Shown piece by piece: positions 7,276 through 14,927 of a stretch of DNA of 27,653 nt. A program made the translations under genes and the position numbers. The notes under the pieces were generated by a model, which was given only the letters and a program-made list of their open reading frames with translations, had not been told where the DNA came from and made no database searches. Numbering within the stretch: the stretch's first letter is position 1; every line of letters starts with the position of its first letter. Origin of the DNA: a virus; IMG/VR virus record IMGVR_UViG_3300022225_000548, positions 1 through 27,653 of that record; one strand, written 5' to 3'.

Positions 7276-7664
7276 TTACCCCACTTACCATTCTTTACAA
7301 TTGTTGCCATTATACCATAATTAGATATATCTAAATATGCATCTTCTAATGGTTCATCTACGGCTGATTGTTTATCACCCATCAATAAGGTTTTTAATCT
7401 CTGGCATTTGTCATTAATTCTAAACCATAATCCTGTAAGTGATAGTTTGATTTCTTCAGGTGTTTGTAGTTGTGTACCTACTGAAATATTACCTGGCCCA
7501 TAATCATGTTGTTTATGTAAAAATAACTCATATTGTACTCGTTGAAGTCGTCTAAACTCAGCGGTCATTTGAGGCCATCCAAGTTCCATTTGTTCAACTA
7601 CTGTCAAGTCAGGGTTATTTTTTGCATACTTTTTAACAGTTTTAGTATCCGTTATAACTTTCAT
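7272..7664 (-). CDS. DUF1599 / nucleotide modification associated domain 1 protein
   Basis: A 130-aa all-helical protein with the Nmad1 (DUF1599) pattern: HKQHDYGPGNIS (51-61), LWFRINDKCQRLKTLL (79-94) and EPLEDAYLDISNYGIMA (104-120), ending in GKW. The acidic and basic residues of these blocks (D54, R82, D85, K86, E107, D108, D112) resemble the metal-binding face of MazG-like NTP pyrophosphohydrolases. The family was named from association with modified-nucleotide pathways in phages; its reaction is not established. It overlaps the nuclease gene by ATGA. In this phage it may clear or make a modified nucleotide, together with the methyltransferase and possibly the winged-helix glycosyltransferase. 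Confidence 0.8.
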   Translation of the reverse strand: MKVITDTKTVKKYAKNNPDLTVVEQMELGWPQMTAEFRRLQRVQYELFLHKQHDYGPGNISVGTQLQTPEEIKLSLTGLWFRINDKCQRLKTLLMGDKQSAVDEPLEDAYLDISNYGIMATIVKNGKWGK

Positions 7665-8171
7665 TTAATAATCACCGTGACCTATACTACCTAATACATT
7701 TATTCCGAGTTCTTCTATTTTATTTTCCTCAATACCCCACTTAACGCATATTTCTCGTAATTCAAGCATACCACCTTCAGTAAGATATAACATTTCTATC
7801 ATATCAATAGCTTCTTTTCTACTATATTCTTCTTGATTTCTAATAATATTGATTAACCATTCTGGATGTTCCATTTGGTTTCTCCTTTTCGTGTATTTTA
7901 AAAATTGTTTACCTTTTGGTAAAACATTTATATAAAGATTATATAAATCTTTTGATTCTAAATTATATTTCTGAAATTCATTAACTAAATCTATCCATTC
8001 CATTTTCATAGATAAAAATCTATGAATCATATAATTAGACCATGTTTTTATATCATCTTCTGTAAGAGTATCCCAATAATCAGGATTCTGAATCGCCGTT
8101 ACTTGATTCAGATGTTGGAACAGATTTTTCCTCTTTTGGTTCTGTTTTTTTCTTTTTGTAGTCTGTTTCAT
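7665..8171 (-). CDS. 62: Clamp loader small subunit, T4 gp62-like
   Basis: A 168-aa protein (T4 gp62 is 187 aa). The segment WSNYMIHRFLSMKMEWIDLV followed by LYNLYINVLPKGKQFLKYTK parallels the T4 gp62 pattern YSKFMVENALSQFPE and FNYLMAAVPRGKRYGKWAK, in the same order and spacing, which is the basis for the call. The gp62 partner is expected because a gp44 homologue lies about 1 kb upstream. The only ATG start (8171) gives a very basic N-terminus encoded inside the FmdB gene; GGTAAAGGG lies just upstream but is also FmdB coding sequence. A non-ATG start near 8100 cannot be excluded. Function: bridges the gp44 subunits in the clamp-loader complex. Confidence 0.7.
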   Translation of the reverse strand: MKQTTKRKKQNQKRKNLFQHLNQVTAIQNPDYWDTLTEDDIKTWSNYMIHRFLSMKMEWIDLVNEFQKYNLESKDLYNLYINVLPKGKQFLKYTKRRNQMEHPEWLINIIRNQEEYSRKEAIDMIEMLYLTEGGMLELREICVKWGIEENKIEELGINVLGSIGHGDY

Positions 8172-8367
8172 AAAACCCTTTACCTTTAAATATTACTGTA
8201 GATTTTGAAAACTTACGTTTCATTTCTCGATTTAATATAGAAATAACTTTTTCTCCGTCCTTTACTTCTTTTACACACTCAGTACAAGTTGGAGCGTCCT
8301 CACCCATTTTCTGTAATAATTCTATTTCATTACCACAGCCAGGACAATAATACTCATAAATCGGCAC
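8080..8367 (-). CDS. FmdB-family putative regulatory zinc-ribbon protein
   Basis: A 95-aa protein beginning MPIYEYYCPGCGNEIELLQKM, the FmdB signature, followed by a second CTEC pair and by GKGFYETDYKKKK, the usual end of the FmdB domain. The family is described as putative transcriptional regulators with a single zinc ribbon; function in phages is unknown. The C-terminal 20 residues are a Lys/Glu/Ser low-complexity tail. The start codon is GTG with a distant AAGGAT. The tail region is read in a second frame as the start of the gp62-like gene, a 92-nt overlap that contains a run of seven A on the minus strand (8151-8145). Confidence 0.85.
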   Translation of the reverse strand: MPIYEYYCPGCGNEIELLQKMGEDAPTCTECVKEVKDGEKVISILNREMKRKFSKSTVIFKGKGFYETDYKKKKTEPKEEKSVPTSESSNGDSES

Positions 8368-8635
8368 GGAATAAACTATCCTTTTCAGATTCTTCTTCTA
8401 CACCAGAACCTTGTAACATTGTTTTAGGAACTCTTCCACAATTTCCACAACTATAAACATCAATTGGTACTAATGTTTCTTGACCTGTTGGAGATACTAT
8501 AGCCGATAATCTCTTTATAATTGTAGAAGTAATAAATAAATAATTTCCACAATATTCACATTTCATTGTTTCTGCTTGAGCTAAATCTACTTTAACTTCT
8601 GCTTTTGGTAATGGTTTTCTTGGTTTCATAGTCAT
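8354..8635 (-). CDS. Small zinc-ribbon protein, 93 aa
   Basis: Two CxxC pairs, MKCEYCGNYLF and YSCGNCGRVP, about 40 residues apart, indicate one four-cysteine zinc site. Between them lies a conserved-looking segment (IIKRLSAIVSPTGQETLVPIDV). The N-terminus is Lys/Pro-rich and the C-terminus acidic. Such proteins occur in marine T4-like phages without known function, as far as I recall. Start ATG is fixed by AGGAG seven bases upstream. It overlaps the following FmdB-like gene by 14 nt, so two zinc-ribbon proteins are made in tandem. A role in transcription or protein contacts is possible but not shown. Confidence 0.75.
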   Translation of the reverse strand: MTMKPRKPLPKAEVKVDLAQAETMKCEYCGNYLFITSTIIKRLSAIVSPTGQETLVPIDVYSCGNCGRVPKTMLQGSGVEEESEKDSLFRADL

Positions 8636-8645
8636 TTTATAACTC

Positions 8646-9248
8646 CTAAATTATTTCATCCACTAATCCATATTTCAAACACGTTTTTGCATCCCACAAT
8701 AAATCATGTTTTAATATTTCATCTATTTTTTTCATTGGAACTTTTGTATATTCTTTATAAACATTTTTAATAGTTTCCATCATTAAATCTAAATTCTTTT
8801 TCTCATCTTCTATTTCAGAATATTTTCCCCACAATGTTGAAGATAACTGATGAATCATCATATAAGAATTTCTACTAATAAATCTTTTATTACCAACAAC
8901 TGATAAAAACGTTGCGGCACTTGCACAAAACCCATCTACATAAGTATAAACTGGAACTTTACACCTCAGTATAGTATCCATAGATGAAATACCTGCAGTA
9001 ATTGAACCACCACCTGAATTTATAAATACTTTAATTGTTGGGTACTCAATATCTAAAGTATTAGCAAGATTTAAACTTTTAGACTCTATCTCACCTATTT
9101 TTTTATTTAACTCTACTACACTATTTCTTGATACACCAGAATAAAAATAAATTTTATTCTCATGAACTGAAATGTGTTTATCTTCATTTGGTTTTTGAGA
9201 TCCTTTTTTTAATATTTTTTTATCTTCACCCCAATATTTTTCTTCCAC
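8646..9248 (-). CDS. clpP: ClpP-family serine protease
   Basis: A 200-aa ClpP-like peptidase. The triad is present: S110 in GFCASAATFL, H133 in MMIHQLSS and D182 in KHDLLWDAKTC; the oxyanion loop INSGGGSITAG and the terminal KYGLVDEII also match. The first 25 residues are a charged extension before the first strand, lacking the usual ClpP N-terminal loop signature. Start is GTG, overlapping the gp44 stop as TAGTG, with AGGAG ten bases upstream; no in-frame ATG would keep the fold intact. No ClpX or ClpA ATPase is encoded nearby, so it either uses a host unfoldase or acts as a prohead-type or processing protease. The replisome neighbourhood argues against a simple capsid maturation role. Confidence 0.9.
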   Translation of the reverse strand: MEEKYWGEDKKILKKGSQKPNEDKHISVHENKIYFYSGVSRNSVVELNKKIGEIESKSLNLANTLDIEYPTIKVFINSGGGSITAGISSMDTILRCKVPVYTYVDGFCASAATFLSVVGNKRFISRNSYMMIHQLSSTLWGKYSEIEDEKKNLDLMMETIKNVYKEYTKVPMKKIDEILKHDLLWDAKTCLKYGLVDEII

Positions 9249-10165
9249 TATTTCACAACTCCTAACAATTCTATTATCATAGCCATAGCATTGATTTCTT
9301 TATCAACTACTTGACTATCACTTAATTCATATTTAGCAATTACCAAAATACATTCAGCAATATGACCTTTTCCATAACCATCTACTTCATCATACAACAA
9401 TCTAAATAAATCAGCAAAATCTGTAATTTGAGAATCAGCTACTAATTGTCTTATAGTTTTAAATGCATTTCTTTTATCTTGTGTTTTGAGTATTTCTAAT
9501 AATTTTAGTTTATAATCATTTTGAATAACACTTCCTTTATCCAAAGTTAAAATACTATTAACAACATTTCTTTGAGCTGTATTAATAATTCTACGAATAT
9601 CTGGATATCCTGAATTTATTAATATTTTTAACTCTTCTAATTCAAAATTAACTTCCTCTTCTTCTAAAATTTGATTTAGTCTTTGAGCTACTTCTGTTTT
9701 AGATGGTGGTACTATTTGAAAAGATTGACACCTACTTTGTATTGGGTCAATAATTCTTTCTACATAATTACAAGTCAATATAAATCTACAATGTTTACTA
9801 AACGTTTCCATAAGATTTCTTAAAGCGGCTTGAGCATTTGGTGTAATATAATCGCACTCATCAAGAATAATTATTTTAAAATCTTTAAAACCAATTGTAG
9901 ATGCAAAATTCTTAACCTTTGTCCTAACAGTTTCTACATTATTCTCATCACTTGCATTAATATAGATATAATCACATTCAATATTTTTAACAAGAATTTT
10001 AGCGAGAGTGGTCTTACCTGTACCAGCCTTTCCGTATAGTAAAAGATGTGGCAAGTCTCCACTCTCAAGGTAAACCTTGACCTTACTTTTGAGATGATCA
10101 TTCCCAATATAAGTATCAAGTGTTTCTGGCCGATATTTTTCAACCCATAATGTATTATTTTTCAT
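9248..10165 (-). CDS. 44: Clamp loader large subunit, T4 gp44-like AAA+ ATPase
   Basis: A 305-aa clamp loader ATPase (T4 gp44 is 319 aa) of the RFC small-subunit type, which opens the sliding clamp and places it on primer-template DNA. The N-terminus LWVEKYRPETLDTYIG is the RFC box. Walker A is GKAGTGKT (45-52), Walker B IIILDECD (about 98-105), sensor 1 ILTCNYVERI, and SRC with the trans-acting arginine finger is at 144-146 (DPIQSRCQSF). The C-terminal helical domain would form the collar. A gp62-like partner is encoded about 1 kb downstream. No strong Shine-Dalgarno is visible in the 3-nt gap before ATG, so translation may depend on the upstream gene. Confidence 0.95.
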   Translation of the reverse strand: MKNNTLWVEKYRPETLDTYIGNDHLKSKVKVYLESGDLPHLLLYGKAGTGKTTLAKILVKNIECDYIYINASDENNVETVRTKVKNFASTIGFKDFKIIILDECDYITPNAQAALRNLMETFSKHCRFILTCNYVERIIDPIQSRCQSFQIVPPSKTEVAQRLNQILEEEEVNFELEELKILINSGYPDIRRIINTAQRNVVNSILTLDKGSVIQNDYKLKLLEILKTQDKRNAFKTIRQLVADSQITDFADLFRLLYDEVDGYGKGHIAECILVIAKYELSDSQVVDKEINAMAMIIELLGVVK

Positions 10166-10168
10166 AAA

Positions 10169-11569
10169 TTAAAACCAAGTGTGTTTTTTTGTAACTATTT
10201 TTCTTTTAATTGTTGTTGGTTTGATTATCAAATCAATATCTTTAACCATATTTTCAACCGTATCTTTTATATTCTCAGGAACAGAATAATTTACATATGG
10301 GCTATTAATATTATCTTCAATTCCTATCTCTAATAAATATCGTCTAATATATTGCCATACAGAATTTAATTGTATATTTGGTTGAATTTGTTTAGCAATA
10401 TCATGTTTATAATTTATACCATTTAAAATACAATATAACCAATTTAATGCATCTTTTGGAATATGTTTTCTTGGTTTACTCATTATATTTTTCATAGAAT
10501 TTACTAAATTATTTTCAAATATTAAATTATAATCAGTAAGTTTCCATTCAAAATTTTTAACAGTATCTATCTTTCTTAATAAACTCTGAAATTCTTCTTT
10601 TGTTTTAAAATAAAACGGATAATTATCACCAACAACTTTTCTTAATGATGGGTGATCATAAATTAAAACAGGTTTATTTAATGATAATCCATCTTGAACT
10701 GATAAGTTCCACGTAGCGTATTTATCAACAAACGAAACACTACATAATGAATTTTCTAAAAGATATCTATATTCTCCCCTATCTAACTTAGACGCTACAT
10801 ATTCTTTTGGAGCTTTATAATCAGTACACCATATTTTATACTCATCCATACCTTCCATGTATTCTAAAAGTCTATTCACCCCTGTAGATTTTACCCACCT
10901 ATGATTAAAAACAATAACTTTATCATAATTCATATCTATTGTTTTAGACTTGGGAAGTTCATCTGATGAAAGTGGAAAAAACATAGATTTATCTCTAACA
11001 TAATCAATATTAAGTTTAGTAGCTTGTTTATTTTTAAAATTTCTCATTAACCAATCCGATGCAATATCTGTATGGAAAAACGCATGATCAGACATACTAA
11101 TAGCTTCTAATTGTCTCATATACGCTGGTGGAATGGCTGATGACGCTCTGCTTTGTGGACAATCAACCCAATGAAAAAATAAATATCTATTCATATTTTG
11201 ACCATATCGTTTATCATTAAATGAAACTAAAATATTAAATAACATTTCTGGTTGATGACAAAAAACAAAATCAAAATCCATATATCTAAAATCAAATAAC
11301 CTTCGAAAAGTTACACCATCAAAATAAGATCTGTTAGCAAGTAAATCTCTTGAATATGGATACTTTAAAAAAGTAACATTATCTCTAACATCAGGTATTC
11401 TATGTTTTGTTGGTACAACTACATAATGATGACATTTAGGTAAAAATGAAATTGTTTTTTCAACAGCTTTATAGTTTGAATCAAACTCATGTTGAAATAC
11501 TCCTGATGTATCAAATCTAACAGGAGACAAATAATGTAAAATTCTTAAACCACGTAAAAAATCATACAT
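10169..11569 (-). CDS. GT-B glycosyltransferase-like protein with C-terminal winged-helix-like domain
   Basis: A 466-aa protein sitting between the clamp and clamp-loader genes. Residues 1-350 look like a two-lobe GT-B glycosyltransferase: RILHYLSPVRFDTSGVF at the N-terminus, then VIVFNHRWVKSTGVNRLL opening the second lobe, and SVQDGLSLNKPVLIYDHPSL in the donor-binding position. Residues about 371-430 form a separate helical unit (KDALNWLYCILNG, YKHDIAKQI, LNSVWQYIRRYLLEIGIED, then a strand-like wing) that reads like a winged helix-turn-helix. The last 20 residues are strongly basic. Position in the replisome operon and a likely nucleic-acid-binding tail suggest it may glycosylate phage DNA bases; that is inference. 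Alternatives are a glycan enzyme inserted by chance or a regulatory fusion. The glycosyltransferase fold is reasonably sure, the winged helix moderately so. Confidence 0.72.
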   Translation of the reverse strand: MYDFLRGLRILHYLSPVRFDTSGVFQHEFDSNYKAVEKTISFLPKCHHYVVVPTKHRIPDVRDNVTFLKYPYSRDLLANRSYFDGVTFRRLFDFRYMDFDFVFCHQPEMLFNILVSFNDKRYGQNMNRYLFFHWVDCPQSRASSAIPPAYMRQLEAISMSDHAFFHTDIASDWLMRNFKNKQATKLNIDYVRDKSMFFPLSSDELPKSKTIDMNYDKVIVFNHRWVKSTGVNRLLEYMEGMDEYKIWCTDYKAPKEYVASKLDRGEYRYLLENSLCSVSFVDKYATWNLSVQDGLSLNKPVLIYDHPSLRKVVGDNYPFYFKTKEEFQSLLRKIDTVKNFEWKLTDYNLIFENNLVNSMKNIMSKPRKHIPKDALNWLYCILNGINYKHDIAKQIQPNIQLNSVWQYIRRYLLEIGIEDNINSPYVNYSVPENIKDTVENMVKDIDLIIKPTTIKRKIVTKKHTWF

Positions 11570-11570
11570 T

Positions 11571-12293
11571 TTAATCTACATCTTGTACCGCTACAAGATA
11601 ATATGTAGCATCATAATCATCTATTTTGAAATTAATTCTTGCCAAACCATCATTACTAACTTCGAGAGTAGCACTTTCACATTCCTTATTCGCTGTAAGA
11701 ATATCTTTGAAATAATTAGCATTAAATGAAATCAAATTCATTGATTGATATTCATCTACATTAACTGGAATTATAACTCTATTTGTATTAATAGAGGCAT
11801 AACCAATAACAACTTTAACATTATTATTATCAGTAATAACAGTAAATGTATCTGTTTCAGGTAAAGCACTTTTTCCAGAAATAAACTTTTGAATAAATTG
11901 AGTAGTAACATCAACTTTTAATCCAAAAGTTTGTGGAAGGTTTTGTGGATTTGGCGGTTTATTAATTACAGTAGTATCTGATAACATAAAATTAACAGAA
12001 GATGCTGAATCTGTTAGCTTAAATGAATGAGCTTTATCTCCAGCTTTAGCAACTACCATTGTTATATCATTGTCAAGAACTGACAACAATTTAAGAAGTT
12101 GATCTGTATTATATACCCCAAATTCTCCATTTTCAAAATTCCAATTTTTCATTGATAAAATTCCAAGTAATGATTTATCACCTGTTGTAAATCTTGTATG
12201 TAATACATTATCTTTAGATTCTAAAATTACTGCATTAACTGTTCCACCAAGATTATATTTATCAATAAATTTTACGAATTTTTGTTTATCCAT
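11571..12293 (-). CDS. 45: Sliding clamp, T4 gp45-like
   Basis: A 240-aa DNA polymerase processivity clamp (T4 gp45 is 228 aa), expected to form a trimeric ring loaded by the gp44/62 complex and, in T4, also to link replication to late transcription. The sequence has no enzymatic motif, as expected. The N-terminal MDKQKFVKFIDKYNLGG, the FENGEFGVYNTDQLLKLLSVL segment and the strand-rich repeats ending ATYYLVAVQDVD match the two-domain clamp layout of T4-like phages. The context is decisive: it directly follows the gp43-like polymerase and precedes the clamp loader. AGGAG lies nine bases before the ATG. The downstream glycosyltransferase gene begins immediately after its stop. Confidence 0.88.
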   Translation of the reverse strand: MDKQKFVKFIDKYNLGGTVNAVILESKDNVLHTRFTTGDKSLLGILSMKNWNFENGEFGVYNTDQLLKLLSVLDNDITMVVAKAGDKAHSFKLTDSASSVNFMLSDTTVINKPPNPQNLPQTFGLKVDVTTQFIQKFISGKSALPETDTFTVITDNNNVKVVIGYASINTNRVIIPVNVDEYQSMNLISFNANYFKDILTANKECESATLEVSNDGLARINFKIDDYDATYYLVAVQDVD

Positions 12294-12351
12294 AACTTAT
12301 TCTCCTATTATTATAACCATATATACATATATATTAGTTAACTTTTCCAAA
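12294..12351 (-). promoter_or_regulatory. AT-rich gap before the clamp gene with possible promoter
   Basis: The 58-nt gap carries TAATATATAT (12336-12327) overlapping a 13-mer, ATATATACATATA on the plus strand (12319-12331), that also occurs before the small ribbon-helix-helix gene (5570-5582). It also has a TATAAT box 12 bases upstream of the clamp Shine-Dalgarno AGGAG. No convincing -35 hexamer at standard spacing is visible, so this is either a phage-type promoter or simply AT-rich leader. Confidence 0.35.
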
Positions 12352-14853
12352 TTAAAAAAATCTTTCTATTGTTTTAGATTTATCAGTTGGTTCAGACCAA
12401 CTCATACTATCATATAACATCATAATTTTTTTATGTAAAGCGTGTTTATAAATTTTTTCTGGATTTATATATGTTTTTATAAATTTTATTATTTGTGGAG
12501 CATCATCATAACCCTTAAACGCCATAACCTGTAATCCAAATTCATTTTGTTTTAAATAAACCCATTTTATTTTCTCATTATTAACTATTGATTGATATTT
12601 TTTATCTAACTTATAATATTTTAATAAATCATTATGTACAATAGAGGCTTTAACATGAATAGGTGTTCCTTTTTTATAACCCCTAAACAAATTATCAGAT
12701 TCTATTTGATATTTATTTAATCCTTTAACCCCTGTAGGAATTGCTATTTTTTCAAAAGGTACAAGTTTCATACTATCTTTAAAATTAACTATAAATTTAT
12801 CTAAGTTATCTTTTGGAACATCCATCAAAATATCTTCAAGTAATTTTGATAACATTTCTTTCATAGCTATAGGAAAACTTGACCGAACTGTATCTAATCC
12901 TTTAATCATCATCTTATTAACTTTTTTACCATTATCGTTAATAATTTTTAATCCATATCTTTTCTTTGTAACAAATAATCCACTTTTTGCAATAACTTCT
13001 TGTTTAATTTCAAACCTATGTTTATCTAAATTACAAAATTTCTTAGCAAAATAATCATATCCCTTATTCAAATATTCTTGAACTTCAGATGCTATTTCTA
13101 AAATCACTTTAGACATTTTTTCTTCATTTTTAGTGTTCAAATCAGGATATCTATTTTTTACAAGTGGTAAAGCAGAATAAAAAACTGAATCAGTATCAAT
13201 ATAAATACAATAATTTTCATTATCATTTAATTCTTTATTATAATAATAATTAACAACCTTCTTAGTAAATTTAATGAGAGATTGACCTGTAGTTGTAACT
13301 GCTTCAGCGTTGTCAACATCATAAAACCTAAATACAGGTAATCCTAAGACACCATATAATGAATTTAAAACAACCTTTTGAAGATATTGTCTTCTATCAA
13401 AATAATCTGATTTTTCTTTATCACCTTCCTCATGAAACTTTTTAGATAATTTCCTATATTCAACTCGTTCATCAAACCATTTTTTTAATAACGCAGGTAA
13501 CAATCCATCTTTATCTGAACGATACATAACACCATTAGTTGATACTGAAACTTTTTCATTATCAAGAAAACTTTTTAATTCTACCTCTGTAAACTTTCCT
13601 ATTTCCTTTTCCCCGTGTAATATTGTATAAGTTTTTTTATTACCTATTTGTAAAAATTCCTCAGGATTCCATCCTTTAATCTTACCAATCTTTGTTTCTG
13701 GTGAAATATTCAATGACATAATACAAGATGGATACATAGATGTAATATCTAAATCATATACCCAATCATGTTTACCTTTAATTGGGTCTTGTACATACGC
13801 ACCAATAAATTTATCATCTTTATTAAAATCTTTTGGTCTTGGTGCTTTATTTGGTGCTACAATATTATTTTTTTTCAAGTACACCAAAATCGCACCTTCA
13901 AGATAATGAGATGACATATAAACAGATTCATAAGGTGTATGACCAAGATGTGCTAAACCACGAGCAATTTCTATAAAATCTAATTTATCATCAAGTTTTT
14001 TAACAAGTTTTACATCTTGTAAATTATACTCTACAAATGTTTTTAAATCATTCTCATATAACTCATTCAATGTACCTTCATATTCAATCTTTTTATCACC
14101 AACTTCTAACTCTCCAATCACATCTAATCTATATGAAGATTTTTGACTAAATGTAAATCTTTTATATAAACTAAGATAATCAAGAATACTAACTCCTGCT
14201 ATAATATATCTTTTTTTAAAATTACTCCACCTAACTATGTGTATTGGTGATAATAAATTTGCAACATCTTGACCAAGAATTTGTTGAGCTCTATTATAAA
14301 GATATGGTATATCAAAAAATTCTATATTCCAACCTGTTAAAATAGTAGGTTGTATTTCCCTATACTTAACATAAAATCTATTTAAAAGTTCATATTCAGT
14401 TAAAAAAGTTTCTATCGTTACATTCTCTCCAAAATCTTCATTTAAAACTGACTTTTCGTCAAGAACTAAACAAAAATATTCATCAGTAAGTGGATCATTG
14501 AACGCTATAGAAGTTATCTTATTATTAGCTATTTCAACATCTGGAAATCCATCAGTAACTTCAACTTCAATATCAATTATCATAACTTTATGTCCAACAG
14601 ATGGTTCATCAGATTCAGTATATTTATCAACTAAAACTCTTATTTCTGGATTAACATCAGATTCAAATAAATTAGGTTGGTCTTTATCCCATTTTGTTAT
14701 TTTGGTTAATTTATCACCATATAAAGAAACATAATTACCAGTTCTATTTTTAGTATATGCATACTTCTTATAACGAAAAGTTTGTTGTCCAAACTTATCA
14801 TCCCAAATATGCATTTTATTTTTTCTTCTATCGTAGAAGATATTCTGGTACAT
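12352..14853 (-). CDS. 43: Family B replicative DNA polymerase, T4 gp43-like
   Basis: An 833-aa replicative polymerase with proofreading (T4 gp43 is 898 aa). Exonuclease motifs: Exo I IDIEVE (D94, E96), Exo II TGWNIEFFDIPYL (N176, D181), Exo III YNLQD (Y276, D280). Polymerase motifs: A DLDITSMYPS (D369), B KVVLNSLYG (K493, N497, Y500, G501), C YIDTDS (D553, D555). All catalytic acids are present, so both activities should be intact. The C-terminus ends SKTIERFF, consistent with a clamp-binding peptide like the hydrophobic tail of T4 gp43. It is the first gene of a replisome run (polymerase, clamp, clamp loader) preceded by its own promoter-like sequence. A hairpin lies over codons 5-10. Confidence 0.96.
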   Translation of the reverse strand: MYQNIFYDRRKNKMHIWDDKFGQQTFRYKKYAYTKNRTGNYVSLYGDKLTKITKWDKDQPNLFESDVNPEIRVLVDKYTESDEPSVGHKVMIIDIEVEVTDGFPDVEIANNKITSIAFNDPLTDEYFCLVLDEKSVLNEDFGENVTIETFLTEYELLNRFYVKYREIQPTILTGWNIEFFDIPYLYNRAQQILGQDVANLLSPIHIVRWSNFKKRYIIAGVSILDYLSLYKRFTFSQKSSYRLDVIGELEVGDKKIEYEGTLNELYENDLKTFVEYNLQDVKLVKKLDDKLDFIEIARGLAHLGHTPYESVYMSSHYLEGAILVYLKKNNIVAPNKAPRPKDFNKDDKFIGAYVQDPIKGKHDWVYDLDITSMYPSCIMSLNISPETKIGKIKGWNPEEFLQIGNKKTYTILHGEKEIGKFTEVELKSFLDNEKVSVSTNGVMYRSDKDGLLPALLKKWFDERVEYRKLSKKFHEEGDKEKSDYFDRRQYLQKVVLNSLYGVLGLPVFRFYDVDNAEAVTTTGQSLIKFTKKVVNYYYNKELNDNENYCIYIDTDSVFYSALPLVKNRYPDLNTKNEEKMSKVILEIASEVQEYLNKGYDYFAKKFCNLDKHRFEIKQEVIAKSGLFVTKKRYGLKIINDNGKKVNKMMIKGLDTVRSSFPIAMKEMLSKLLEDILMDVPKDNLDKFIVNFKDSMKLVPFEKIAIPTGVKGLNKYQIESDNLFRGYKKGTPIHVKASIVHNDLLKYYKLDKKYQSIVNNEKIKWVYLKQNEFGLQVMAFKGYDDAPQIIKFIKTYINPEKIYKHALHKKIMMLYDSMSWSEPTDKSKTIERFF
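14824..14840 (-). promoter_or_regulatory. Hairpin in the first codons of the DNA polymerase gene
   Basis: The minus-strand sequence TCTTCTA-CGA-TAGAAGA is a perfect 7-bp stem with a 3-nt loop at nucleotides +14 to +30 of the polymerase coding region. In T4 and RB69 the gene 43 product represses its own translation through an RNA hairpin operator at the ribosome binding site. This hairpin is further downstream and its loop is shorter, so an operator role is only a possibility. Confidence 0.35.
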
Positions 14854-14885
14854 TTAAATTATAAAACCTCAATTTATGTTATATG

Positions 14886-14915
14886 AATATACGAATAAAA
14901 ACCTATACAAGTCAA
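14886..14915 (-). promoter_or_regulatory. Sigma70-like promoter for the DNA polymerase gene
   Basis: On the minus strand TTGACT (14915-14910) and TATATT (14891-14886) are separated by 18 bases, in the 74-nt gap between nrdJ and the polymerase gene. Predicted initiation near 14880 would give a leader of about 27 nt. The leader contains TTGAGGTTTTA (14872-14862), an 11-mer with the Shine-Dalgarno GAGG that is also present before the small ribbon-helix-helix gene (5569-5559). Confidence 0.5.
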
Positions 14916-14927
14916 GTACTTTTTTAG

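Noticed and set aside
9934-10143. A second minus-strand frame inside the clamp loader gene
   Set aside because: It overlaps the Walker A region of the clamp loader in another frame and shows no family features.
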